Assembly (NCBI GenBank): GCA_937937835.1
Contig: CALDBJ010000044.1
Location: 1-28,337, forward strand
Length of the DNA stretch: 28,337 nucleotides
Direction: 5' to 3'
Origin: an uncultured Collinsella sp.
GTDB taxonomy: Bacteria > Actinomycetota > Coriobacteriia > Coriobacteriales > Coriobacteriaceae
Shown here: in pieces, positions 17,392 through 24,320 of the stretch
Numbering within the stretch: position 1 is the first letter of the stretch
Layout of the letters: each line of letters starts with the position of its first letter
The notes under the pieces: generated by a model
Told to the model about the DNA's origin: nothing
What the model saw: only the letters and a program-made list of their open reading frames with translations
The model's database searches: none
Position numbers and translations under genes: made by a program

Positions 17392-17450
17392 CGTGTACAT
17401 CAGCCACCAAAATCGACATTTTTCGACATGTTTGGAGGCAGATGTACACG
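17392..17450. repeat. 59-bp imperfect inverted repeat upstream of pgsA
   Basis: Arms 17392-17411 and 17431-17450 match at 18 of 20 pairs; both mismatches are A-A. The outer 10 bp are perfect: CGTGTACATC against GATGTACACG. The centre holds a direct repeat TCGACAT (17413-17419 and 17423-17429), spaced one helical turn (10 bp). No T run follows. It lies upstream of the presumed pgsA promoter and could be an operator or a structured RNA. Nearby, TTGCTT-A-AAGCAA (17344-17356) is another small palindrome. Confidence 0.7.
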
Positions 17451-17532
17451 AATGCGAAATCCCCCGCCTAATAGCGTCCTCCACATGTCTGGACTCTCTA
17501 TGGCTGCGCTGGATAGACATCGCCGGAACGGG

Positions 17533-17538
17533 TATAGT
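17533..17538 (+). promoter_or_regulatory. Possible -10 element of the pgsA-like gene
   Basis: TATAGT, preceded by CGGG, lies 37 bases before the GTG start. No convincing -35 is seen at the usual distance. Confidence 0.4.
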
Positions 17539-17574
17539 ATCGAAAGTTTTGTCGTTAACCAGCGGGGGAGTCCT

Positions 17575-18279
17575 GTGGGCATCAAAAAGAAGATCAAAAA
17601 GGAGCTTATCGGCACTTCCGATTACCCGTCGAATAAGATCTTTACGATCTCCAATTTCATCACCTTTACGCGCCTGATCCTCACCCTGGTATTTCTGTAC
17701 CTGTTTGTGACGGATAACAACCGCGTCATCGCCATCGCAATCTACGCCGTTGCCGCCTCCACCGACTGGATGGACGGCCAGATCGCCCGCATGACTAAGA
17801 CGGTCTCGTGGCTCGGCAAGGTCATGGATCCCATTTGCGACCGTGCGCTGCTGTTCACCGGCGTACTTGGACTGGTGGTTCGCGGAGAGCTGCCCATCTG
17901 GGTCTGCGTGCTCATTATTGGCCGCGACATCTATCTGGGCATCGGCACGCTTATCGTTCGTCATTATCACCGTCGACCCATCGATGTCGTCTTTCCCGGA
18001 AAGATTGCCACTGCGCTGCTCATGACCGGCTTCTCGCTCATGCTGCTCGGTTTCCCCGTTATTGACGGCCTGCATCTTTTACCTTCAACCCTTAAGGCCT
18101 TCCCGGGCCTCAACGGAAGCTCGGTGCCCCTCGGCATCTTCTTTGTGTACGGCGGCGTGATCTTCTCCATGCTCACGGCTGTCATCTACTCCATTAAGGG
18201 CGGAGTGGCCATTAAACAGGCTCTCGCGCATCCCGAGGACGAGGACATCGACTTTCTGAACCCTGAAATCGAAGACTGA
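17575..18279 (+). CDS. pgsA: CDP-alcohol phosphatidyltransferase (PgsA-like)
   Basis: A membrane enzyme of the family that joins CDP-diacylglycerol to an alcohol; PgsA makes phosphatidylglycerophosphate. The family motif DGx2ARx8Gx3Dx3D is complete, beginning DGQIARMTKTVSWLG and ending in DPICD. Several hydrophobic helices follow, and an acidic C-terminus ends EDEDIDFLNPEIED. Start GTG 17575 gives 234 residues and has GGGGGAG at 17564-17570; upstream in-frame codons to 17320 do not look coding. The gene is followed by FHA and MerR genes, as the Mycobacterium pgsA2 gene is in the garA neighbourhood. The exact alcohol substrate cannot be read. Confidence 0.88.
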   Translation: MGIKKKIKKELIGTSDYPSNKIFTISNFITFTRLILTLVFLYLFVTDNNRVIAIAIYAVAASTDWMDGQIARMTKTVSWLGKVMDPICDRALLFTGVLGLVVRGELPIWVCVLIIGRDIYLGIGTLIVRHYHRRPIDVVFPGKIATALLMTGFSLMLLGFPVIDGLHLLPSTLKAFPGLNGSSVPLGIFFVYGGVIFSMLTAVIYSIKGGVAIKQALAHPEDEDIDFLNPEIED

Positions 18280-18289
18280 TTCGTTGGGG

Positions 18290-18295
18290 TATGAT
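18290..18295 (+). promoter_or_regulatory. Possible -10 element of the FHA gene
   Basis: TATGAT preceded by GGGG, about 50 bases before the FHA start; the -35 is not clear. Confidence 0.4.
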
Positions 18296-18345
18296 TACGT
18301 ACGGTTCATTATTTGCGGCACGTCCGCGATAAGTTAGGGGTTGTC

Positions 18346-18780
18346 ATGGACAACATGGTTAACAATATGCCTCAGAATGATAAGACTGCCGACGCTACCT
18401 GCGTATTCCGCGTGCCTTCAAGCGACGTCACCGTTCCCGATCTCATGGCCAACGTGCGCATCACCGCCCCCGTTCTGTCCATCGTCAAGGGTCCGCAGAC
18501 TGGTGCCGCCTTTGAGCTCGAGGACGACGTGACCACCATCGGCCGCGATCCTGCGAACGGCATCTTCCTCAATGACATGACCGTTTCGCGCAGCCACGCG
18601 CGCATTATCCGCGAGGGCCTCGGCGCTCGCATCGAGGACTTGGGCTCGCTCAATGGCACCTGGGTCGACGGTGCCATCGTCAATGCAGCCCCGCTGCAAG
18701 ACGGTTCTTCCGTCCAGATCGGTACGTTTACGCTCATCTACCACGAGAGCACGCCGGAGCGCATCGAAACCGGTGAGTAG
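18346..18780 (+). CDS. FHA-domain protein, GarA/OdhI-like
   Basis: A 144-residue protein with a C-terminal forkhead-associated (phosphothreonine-binding) domain: VTTIGRDPANGIFLND (Arg67), VSRSHARI, DLGSLNGTWVDG and VQIGTFTLIYH. The N-terminal tail contains ADATCVFRVP (Thr18), which resembles the ETTSVFRAD phosphorylation site of mycobacterial GarA and corynebacterial OdhI. Those proteins switch 2-oxoglutarate and glutamate metabolism when a Ser/Thr kinase phosphorylates the tail, which then binds its own FHA domain. The same mechanism here is inference. Start ATG 18346 has TAGGGG just upstream. The MerR gene begins 3 bases after its stop, matching garA / ftsR order. Confidence 0.88.
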   Translation: MDNMVNNMPQNDKTADATCVFRVPSSDVTVPDLMANVRITAPVLSIVKGPQTGAAFELEDDVTTIGRDPANGIFLNDMTVSRSHARIIREGLGARIEDLGSLNGTWVDGAIVNAAPLQDGSSVQIGTFTLIYHESTPERIETGE

Positions 18781-18783
18781 GGC

Positions 18784-19662
18784 ATGGCCGAACGCAACTA
18801 TCTGAGTATCGGCCAAGTCGTCAACCTACTTCGAGGCGCATACCCCGATCTTTCGAACTCAAAAATTAGATTTCTAGAAGATGAGGGGCTCATTACCCCT
18901 CATCGTACGCCAAAGGGATACCGGCAGTACTCCAAGGAGGACGTTGATCGCCTGGAGGTCATTCTGCACCTGCAGAAGACTCGCTACATGCCGCTCAACG
19001 TGATTAAGCAGCGCTTGGAAAACGCCACGGACCTGTCAACGCTCGCCTACGAGGTTGGCTTGCTGTCCGATGTTCCGCTCAAGACTGAGCCCAAGGAGAC
19101 TAAGCAAAAGCTGCATCCCATCGAGACCATTCCCGATATGTTGGGCGTCGAGAGTTCGTTTATCCGGTCGCTCGCCGAGAACGACCTCATTCGCATCATC
19201 AAGAGTCCGCAGAATCGCGAGCTTGTCGATGGCCGCGATTTTCCGATCATCCGCTACTGCTCCGAGCTGTCACGCTTCCATATCGAGCCGCGCAACCTGC
19301 GTCAGTACGTGTCTTCCGCCAACCGCGAGTCCTCGATGTTTGAGCAGGTGCTCGTGAGCATGCTCGGAATGGATACTTCCGATGACGAGCGCGACGCCAA
19401 GCTCGAGCGTGCGTTTAAGAAGCTTCACGACCTGACGGAAGGTGTGCACACTGCGCTGCTCAAGAACCGCGTTTTTGAGTCGCTCAACGCCGTGGTCGAG
19501 GACGCCGACATCGATGCACTCGATGAGGAAATCACTCGCTCCGAGTCCACCAAGGCCAAAAACGAAGAGGCAGACGCACCGGCTTCGCACGAGGATTCTC
19601 TCGTAAAGCCGCTCAAGGTCGTCGCCCCTTCGCACTCCGGCACCGCCACCGCGGCCAAATAA
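18784..19662 (+). CDS. MerR-family regulator, FtsR-like
   Basis: A 292-residue regulator with an N-terminal MerR winged helix: YLSIGQVVNLLRGAYPDLSNSKIRFLEDEG followed by LITPHRTPKGYRQY. This opening and its position after an FHA gene match actinobacterial FtsR (Mycobacterium Rv1828), which in corynebacteria regulates ftsZ. The middle region (about 105-230) is helical and the last 50 residues are charged and probably disordered. It has no obvious cysteine metal site. Function as a cell-division regulator is inference from family and context. Confidence 0.88.
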   Translation: MAERNYLSIGQVVNLLRGAYPDLSNSKIRFLEDEGLITPHRTPKGYRQYSKEDVDRLEVILHLQKTRYMPLNVIKQRLENATDLSTLAYEVGLLSDVPLKTEPKETKQKLHPIETIPDMLGVESSFIRSLAENDLIRIIKSPQNRELVDGRDFPIIRYCSELSRFHIEPRNLRQYVSSANRESSMFEQVLVSMLGMDTSDDERDAKLERAFKKLHDLTEGVHTALLKNRVFESLNAVVEDADIDALDEEITRSESTKAKNEEADAPASHEDSLVKPLKVVAPSHSGTATAAK

Positions 19663-19702
19663 CCTCTGCCGCTTATCCGGCAACCCATTGAAAGGTCATG
19701 CA

Positions 19703-20233
19703 ATGTACGACTTCGAATCTCAAATCGTCGACATCCCCGACTATCCCGAGCCCGGAGTCATCTTTAAAGACATCACGCCGCTCTTCGGCAATCCCGAGGC
19801 GCTCAAAGCCATGACCGATGCCCTCGCCGAGCACTTTGCCGGCATGGGAATCACCAAGGTCGTGGGCCCAGAGGCTCGAGGCTTTATGGTAGGCGTACCG
19901 GTGGCTGTAGCCCTTGGCGCCGGCTTTGTTCCCGCACGTAAACCGGGTAAGCTGCCGCGCGAGACCGTGAGCCAGAGCTACGAGCTCGAGTACGGCACCG
20001 ATTCAATTGAGATCCATGCCGACGCTATCAGCTCTAAAGATACCGTGTTGATTCTGGACGACTTGGTCGCGACGGGCGGAACCGTCGAGGCAACAGGTAA
20101 ACTGGTGCGAGATATGGGCGCAAAGCTTGTCGGTTACGGTTGTATCCTTGAGCTTGCGTTTCTCAACCCGCGCGAGAAGCTCACGCCGTCTGATGACGAT
20201 GTGGAGCTCTTTAGCCTGGTGACGGTGGACTAG
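19703..20233 (+). CDS. apt: Adenine phosphoribosyltransferase
   Basis: Salvages adenine to AMP with PRPP. A 176-residue protein with IPDYPEPGVIFKDITPLF, GPEARGFMVGVPVA and the PRPP-binding loop VLILDDLVATGGT. Start ATG 19703 is supported by GAAAGG at 19690-19695. The 40-base gap after the MerR gene has no clear terminator. Confidence 0.95.
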   Translation: MYDFESQIVDIPDYPEPGVIFKDITPLFGNPEALKAMTDALAEHFAGMGITKVVGPEARGFMVGVPVAVALGAGFVPARKPGKLPRETVSQSYELEYGTDSIEIHADAISSKDTVLILDDLVATGGTVEATGKLVRDMGAKLVGYGCILELAFLNPREKLTPSDDDVELFSLVTVD

Positions 20234-20265
20234 CCGTTACCCTTAGTTACTGGAAAGGAAGCTAC

Positions 20266-21393
20266 ATGCGCACAGCAAACACGCATAAAAACATGGCACG
20301 CTGCGCTGCTACGGCAACCCTCGCTTGTGTTTTGGGCTTGGGCCTCGCGGCTCCTGCCTACGCCGATACCGCATCCGACCTTGCCGCTGCTCGTACTAAG
20401 CTCGAGCAGATCGGTACCCAAACCCAGCAGATTTACGATGAGCTCGCCACGCAGACGCAGGCGCTCGATCAGACTGCTGGCGAGATCACGCAAAAGCAGC
20501 AGGAGATCGCCGATGGTCAGTCCAAGCTGTCGACCTATGTCGCCGGCGAGTACAAAACCGGCGGCCTGAGCCTACTTCAGGTTCTGACGGGTGTCGATGA
20601 CCTGAGCGATATGCTCAACCGTTTGTTCTACTACGGCAAAGTTTCCGATAAGCAGGCTCAGACCATTCAAGAGGTCAAGGAGCTTAAGCAGCAGCTCACC
20701 GATAAGCAGGCCGAGCAGGAGAAGAACGTCGCCACCACGCAAAAGAAGGTCGACGAGCTTAACGCCCAGCAGGCTGAAGCACAGAACGTCGTAAACTCCT
20801 TGGATTCGCAGCTGCAGGCCGAGCTTGCCGCAGAGGCCGAGGCCAACGCCGCGCTGCAGGCCGGCATCAACGCCAGCACCGCCGAGAAGGCCACGGTGAG
20901 CAACGAGACTGCCGGTACGACCGAGAACACCAACAACGGTGGTCAGACCAGCAATAACAACAACCAGGGCGGCAACACTCCGGCTCCTACGCCGGCACCT
21001 GCTCCGACGCCGCAGCCCTCTACGCCTGCTCCGGCTCCGACGCCTTCTGCTCCGAGCCAGTCCGTCGATGGCGGTTCTGTTGTCTCGCGTGCATACAGCA
21101 AGCTTGGTTGCGCTTATTCCTGGGGCGGAATTGGCCCGAACAGCTTCGACTGCTCTGGTTTCGTTAGCTATTGCCTCACTGGTCGCTATTGCCGCCTGGG
21201 CACCACGGGTACCTTTATGGGCTGGACGCGTGTGTCCGATCCGCAGCCCGGTGACGTTGTGGTCAACTCGTACCACACCGGCATTTACATCGGTGGTGGC
21301 CAGATGATTCATGCTTCCGACTACAACACGGGTGTTATCATCAGCTCCGTTGCCGCCGGCATGAACAACAACTATATCTTCGTGCGTTACTAA
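20266..21393 (+). CDS. Secreted NlpC/P60 peptidoglycan hydrolase with coiled coil
   Basis: A 375-residue secreted cell-wall endopeptidase (PcsB/RipA-like architecture). The signal peptide ends at AYA before Asp34. Residues about 35-200 are a Gln/Lys/Glu-rich coiled coil with a DLSDMLNRLFYYGKVSDKQA segment. A low-complexity Asn/Gln/Thr then Pro/Ala linker covers about 215-268. The C-terminal NlpC/P60 domain has catalytic Cys296 in FDCSGFV, His337 in YHTGIYIG and a third polar residue, probably His349 in QMIHAS. AAAGGAAG precedes the ATG. Coiled-coil hydrolases of this kind usually work at the septum under FtsEX-type control, but no ftsEX is seen here. Confidence 0.93.
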   Translation: MRTANTHKNMARCAATATLACVLGLGLAAPAYADTASDLAAARTKLEQIGTQTQQIYDELATQTQALDQTAGEITQKQQEIADGQSKLSTYVAGEYKTGGLSLLQVLTGVDDLSDMLNRLFYYGKVSDKQAQTIQEVKELKQQLTDKQAEQEKNVATTQKKVDELNAQQAEAQNVVNSLDSQLQAELAAEAEANAALQAGINASTAEKATVSNETAGTTENTNNGGQTSNNNNQGGNTPAPTPAPAPTPQPSTPAPAPTPSAPSQSVDGGSVVSRAYSKLGCAYSWGGIGPNSFDCSGFVSYCLTGRYCRLGTTGTFMGWTRVSDPQPGDVVVNSYHTGIYIGGGQMIHASDYNTGVIISSVAAGMNNNYIFVRY

Positions 21394-21412
21394 GTCATCT
21401 TACACAGCGTGT

Positions 21413-21458
21413 GAATGTGGACCCCGTGGCTTTAAGGCGCGAGGTCCATTCTTTTTTC
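21413..21458 (+). terminator. Terminator after the NlpC/P60 gene
   Basis: GAATGTGGACC pairs with GGTCCATTC (two-base bulge) and is followed by TTTTTTC. It lies 20 bases after the stop codon. Confidence 0.8.
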
Positions 21459-21466
21459 TCTAATCT

Positions 21467-21505
21467 TGTACGGCTATCTAGTATTCAAAACTAGATAGCC
21501 GTACA
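21467..21505. repeat. Perfect 16-bp-arm palindrome upstream of degV
   Basis: TGTACGGCTATCTAGT (21467-21482) and its exact inverse (21490-21505) surround a 7-base AT-rich spacer. There is no T run on either side, so it is not a terminator. Its right arm covers the expected -35 position of the degV promoter, which suggests an operator. A shortened copy of one half, TACGTTATCTAGT, lies in the DUF1836 promoter at 23143-23155. Confidence 0.8.
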
Positions 21506-21523
21506 TTCAGTTTGCAAGATGGC

Positions 21524-21544
21524 TATAATTGTTGAAGAACAATT
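21524..21544 (+). promoter_or_regulatory. degV -10 box and overlapping small hairpin
   Basis: TATAAT at 21524-21529 is a perfect -10 and lies 19 bases after the large palindrome. AATTGTT (21527-21533) and AACAATT (21538-21544) form a 7-bp hairpin with GAAG loop over the probable transcription start, directly before the ribosome-binding site GAAAGGA. Confidence 0.6.
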
Positions 21545-21558
21545 AGAAAGGACCCTCT

Positions 21559-22425
21559 ATGAGCTGGGCACTTATCTCAGATTCAAGCTGTAACCTCCGC
21601 GATTGGCAACCGACCGCGCCCCATACCACCTTTGCATTTGCGCCCCTCAAAATTCGAGTGGGGGAGCGTGAATTCATCGATGACCTTTCGCTCGATGTTC
21701 ATGAGCTCAACTGCGCTGTTCAGGCGGAGACGAACGCTTCTTCGAGCGCTTGTCCCAGCGTAGGGGAGTGGGCCGAGCTCTTCAAATTGGCAGACAAGAC
21801 CATCTGCATGCCGATCTCTGAGGGCGTGTCGGGCAGCTACAACGCAGCAGCCACGGCTCGCGATATGGTTCTTGCCGAGGAGCCCGACCGGCAGATTCAC
21901 CTAGTCAATTCGCGCGCAGCTGGCGGCAAAATGGACCTCATTTTCTTGCTGTTCGACCGCTATCTTGCAAGCAATCCGGATGTCTCATTCGAGGACGCTT
22001 GCGCATACTTCGATAGCCTTGAGCAGAACAGCAAAATCCTCTTCAGCTTGTGCAATTACGAAAACCTGGCCAAAGCCGGACGTATCCCTAAGGCAGCCGG
22101 CGTCATTGCCAACAAGCTCAATATCCGCATTTTGGGCACGGCGAGCGAGGCCGGTAAAATCGAACTCGTCGGGCACACGCGTGGCGAAAAGAAGATGCTC
22201 AACAAGATCATCGATACCATGGAAGCCGAGGGTTTTACGGGCGGCGAGGTCGTCATTGATCACGTTGAGAACGAAGCTGGAGCCCAAGCGCTTACTGACC
22301 GCATAGTCGAGCATTGGCCCGGCTCCAAGACCATCATCATGCCCTGCAACGGCCTGGATTCCTATTACGCCGAAATGCACGGCCTCATCATCGGCTACGG
22401 CATGGGCGTAGCTTCGGGCAAATAA
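21559..22425 (+). CDS. DegV family fatty-acid-binding protein
   Basis: A 288-residue DegV/FakB-like protein. Family members bind a fatty acid and in FakAB systems present it to a kinase. The opening ALISDSSCNL, PSVGEWAELF, MPISEGVSGSYNAA, HLVNSRAAGGKMDL and NYENLAKAGRIPKAAG match. The late segment GLDSYYAEMHGLIIGYG is typical. No fakA-like kinase is nearby. GAAAGGA lies upstream of ATG 21559. Its regulation seems special, given the palindromes in its promoter. Confidence 0.9.
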   Translation: MSWALISDSSCNLRDWQPTAPHTTFAFAPLKIRVGEREFIDDLSLDVHELNCAVQAETNASSSACPSVGEWAELFKLADKTICMPISEGVSGSYNAAATARDMVLAEEPDRQIHLVNSRAAGGKMDLIFLLFDRYLASNPDVSFEDACAYFDSLEQNSKILFSLCNYENLAKAGRIPKAAGVIANKLNIRILGTASEAGKIELVGHTRGEKKMLNKIIDTMEAEGFTGGEVVIDHVENEAGAQALTDRIVEHWPGSKTIIMPCNGLDSYYAEMHGLIIGYGMGVASGK

Positions 22426-22442
22426 AGTCCAACCAAGCAAAA

Positions 22443-22488
22443 AAACGGGCGGGACAAAGCGACAGATGGCTCTTTGTCCCGCCCGTTT
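22443..22488. terminator. Terminator between degV and the DUF1836 gene
   Basis: A 17-bp perfect stem: AAACGGGCGGGACAAAG (22443-22459) with its inverse at 22472-22488, 12-base loop. On the minus strand it is followed by TTTTTT, a strong tail for the DUF1836 gene. On the plus strand the tail is only TTTAAT. It probably serves both convergent genes. Confidence 0.9.
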
Positions 22489-22498
22489 AATACGTCGG

Positions 22499-23110
22499 CT
22501 AGCTATTAAACCCGTTGAACTTGAGATAGCTCATCAGGTACGCCTTCGAAACGAAGGACGATACCGCACTGCGCACAAGCAGCGACTCACGTGTGACCTG
22601 ATGCGCTGTATCGGGTACAGGCGTCTGCTCGACGGAAAACGCCGCACGAATCGATGCCTCAAGTTGATCGACTACATAATCGAAAGCCGTCGGAGCATCG
22701 TAGCTCAAACGCTGAATATTAAAGAGCGCCTGGACCGCAGCGATGGGCAGCACCTGCTTAAAGATACAAATGGCGATGAGACGCGCAATCTGCTCGCGGC
22801 CATATTGCTTTTTGACCGGAGCAGGCACCAGGCCGACCTTCACGTAGTTATTGATCATCGATGGCGTAATGATAGGCTGCTCAACGCAAAGGGACAGCGG
22901 CTCCATCCACAGCGCAACATACTCAATGACCTGATCGCGGTAGAGCGTCACATTGGGCAACTGGTCATAGCGCGGCAGACTCAACGTATTAAGTTTGCGT
23001 ACGATATCGGACTGAATAAATGCATCGGGCAGCACAGTGGGCTGAATATCCTCAGGCTTAATGCTAACCGATGTATCGGACATCGGGATAACGCGTTTGG
23101 CGTGGTTCAT
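22499..23110 (-). CDS. DUF1836 domain protein, probable DNA-binding regulator
   Basis: A 203-residue protein of the DUF1836 family. The diagnostic block is ITPSMINNYVKVGLVPAPVK followed by KQYGREQIARLIAICIFKQV, which looks like a MerR-type winged helix. DUF1836 members have no established function; a regulatory role is inference. GGAGG lies 6 bases before the ATG at 23110; a second in-frame ATG (MSDTSV) 9 codons on is possible. It is convergent with degV, and its promoter carries a motif resembling half of the degV palindrome. Confidence 0.85.
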   Translation of the reverse strand: MNHAKRVIPMSDTSVSIKPEDIQPTVLPDAFIQSDIVRKLNTLSLPRYDQLPNVTLYRDQVIEYVALWMEPLSLCVEQPIITPSMINNYVKVGLVPAPVKKQYGREQIARLIAICIFKQVLPIAAVQALFNIQRLSYDAPTAFDYVVDQLEASIRAAFSVEQTPVPDTAHQVTRESLLVRSAVSSFVSKAYLMSYLKFNGFNS

Positions 23111-23133
23111 AAGGATCCTCCGTTCATTTATAT

Positions 23134-23155
23134 ATTGTATTCTACGTTATCTAGT
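23134..23155 (-). promoter_or_regulatory. DUF1836 -10 box with degV-like motif
   Basis: On the minus strand TACAAT (23134-23139) is a good -10. Immediately upstream of it lies ACTAGATAACGTA (23143-23155), which equals one arm of the degV palindrome except for one deleted and one changed base. No clear -35 is seen. Confidence 0.5.
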
Positions 23156-23181
23156 TTTGCATACCACATAGTCGCCAAGTA

Positions 23182-23223
23182 AAAGTGGTTGGACAGCACA
23201 TTGATACACCGTCCAACCACTTT
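23182..23223 (-). terminator. Terminator of trxB
   Basis: AAAGTGGTTGGAC (23182-23194) and its exact inverse (23211-23223) form a 13-bp stem with a 16-base loop. On the minus strand it is followed by TTTTAC, and it lies about 40 bases after the trxB stop. Confidence 0.85.
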
Positions 23224-23264
23224 GTTTTAAAGATAGCAACCTTACATAAGATATATTATCGTAC

Positions 23265-24203
23265 TTATCCGCGTAGGAAAGCGTATGCGCTGGTTGCCGC
23301 TATAGCTCCGTCCGAAACAGCGGTCACAACCTGGCGTAAACGCTTGGAACGAATATCGCCGGCTGCGAATAATCCGGGTGTGCGGGTGGCCATGGAATCA
23401 TCGGTGACAATGCCGCCGTCGGGAGCCAGATCGACTAGGTGCTCAACGAGCTCGGTATGTGGCTGCGTCCCCGTAAAGACAAAAATGCCAAACGAGCCAG
23501 GATCGAAGGACTCGGAATAGCTGCCACCGGTAGCGTTGTCCTTAAAGGTGATAGTCGCGGGCATGGCCTCGCCTGATAGTTCCACAATACTAGTTTGGTA
23601 CCTAACTGTAATATTGTCCTTTTTGAGTACTTTCTGAACAACACCATCAGGCGCACGGAACTGGTCGCGGCGCAGCACGATGGTCACACTGCTGGCAATG
23701 TCTGACAGGAACAGTGCCTCTTCGCATGCCGAATTGCCACCACCGATTACAAAGACCTGTTTGCCGCGGAAGAACATGCCGTCACATGTTGCGCAATATG
23801 AAACGCCACGACCGCGATAGGTATCCTCGCCAGCGAAACCTGCCGGACGCGGCGTGGCACCCATGCAAGCGATAACGCTCGAGGCAAGCGTATCGCCCAT
23901 ATCGTGATGCACCGTAAACAGCGCTGCATCGGCATCGTAATCGATACCCGTAACCATGCTCCATGTAACCTGCGCTCCCAGCCCCTCTGCATGTTGCTGA
24001 AAACGCTCGCCGAGTTCGGCGCCACTCAAGAGCGGAATGCCCGGATAGTTCTCGACCTCATTGGTCGTGGCGATCTGTCCACCCGACATGCCCTGCTCAA
24101 TCACGGTCGTCGTCAGGTTGGCACGCGCAGCGTAAATGGCGGCAGCATAGCCCGCGGGGCCTCCACCGATAATCGCAACATCAATCGGCTGATCGGTAGT
24201 CAT
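23265..24203 (-). CDS. trxB: Thioredoxin reductase (NAD(P)/FAD)
   Basis: A 312-residue flavoprotein that reduces thioredoxin with NADPH. The FAD motif GGGPAGYAAAIYA lies near the N-terminus; the redox CATC is at Cys137-Cys140; GGGNSACEEALFL is the NAD(P) site; and GLFAAGDIRSKRLRQVVTA closes the FAD domain. Start at 24203 (MTTDQPIDVAIIGGG) is supported by GAGAGGA upstream. No thioredoxin gene is in the window. It is divergent from the glycosyltransferase gene. Confidence 0.95.
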   Translation of the reverse strand: MTTDQPIDVAIIGGGPAGYAAAIYAARANLTTTVIEQGMSGGQIATTNEVENYPGIPLLSGAELGERFQQHAEGLGAQVTWSMVTGIDYDADAALFTVHHDMGDTLASSVIACMGATPRPAGFAGEDTYRGRGVSYCATCDGMFFRGKQVFVIGGGNSACEEALFLSDIASSVTIVLRRDQFRAPDGVVQKVLKKDNITVRYQTSIVELSGEAMPATITFKDNATGGSYSESFDPGSFGIFVFTGTQPHTELVEHLVDLAPDGGIVTDDSMATRTPGLFAAGDIRSKRLRQVVTAVSDGAIAATSAYAFLRG

Positions 24204-24278
24204 GAAGAATCCTCTCGTCGAAACGTTGTCGTTCTTTGCGCTCATACCCAAATTTACGTGAACATGACACTCATGCAC

Positions 24279-24284
24279 TACAAT
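24279..24284 (+). promoter_or_regulatory. Possible -10 element of the glycosyltransferase gene
   Basis: TACAAT about 37 bases before the start, in the 117-base gap between divergent trxB and the glycosyltransferase. The -35 is weak. On the minus strand GGGTATGAG in the same gap may serve trxB. Confidence 0.35.
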
Positions 24285-24320
24285 GATAAATCGCGTAACA
24301 AAGCTGAAGGGGAGTTATCG

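Noticed and set aside
17320..17574. N-terminal extension of the pgsA-like protein
   Set aside because: The frame is open but overlaps the tRNA terminator tail and inverted repeat, is not hydrophobic or family-like, and the GTG at 17575 has a strong ribosome-binding site.
19667..19682. Small hairpin TGCCG/CGGCA before apt
   Set aside because: Only 5 bp, no T run, and expected by chance in GC-rich DNA.
23904..24320. N-terminal extension of the glycosyltransferase into the trxB region
   Set aside because: The open frame continues upstream but lies opposite trxB; the ATG at 24321 has a good ribosome-binding site and the family starts near there.
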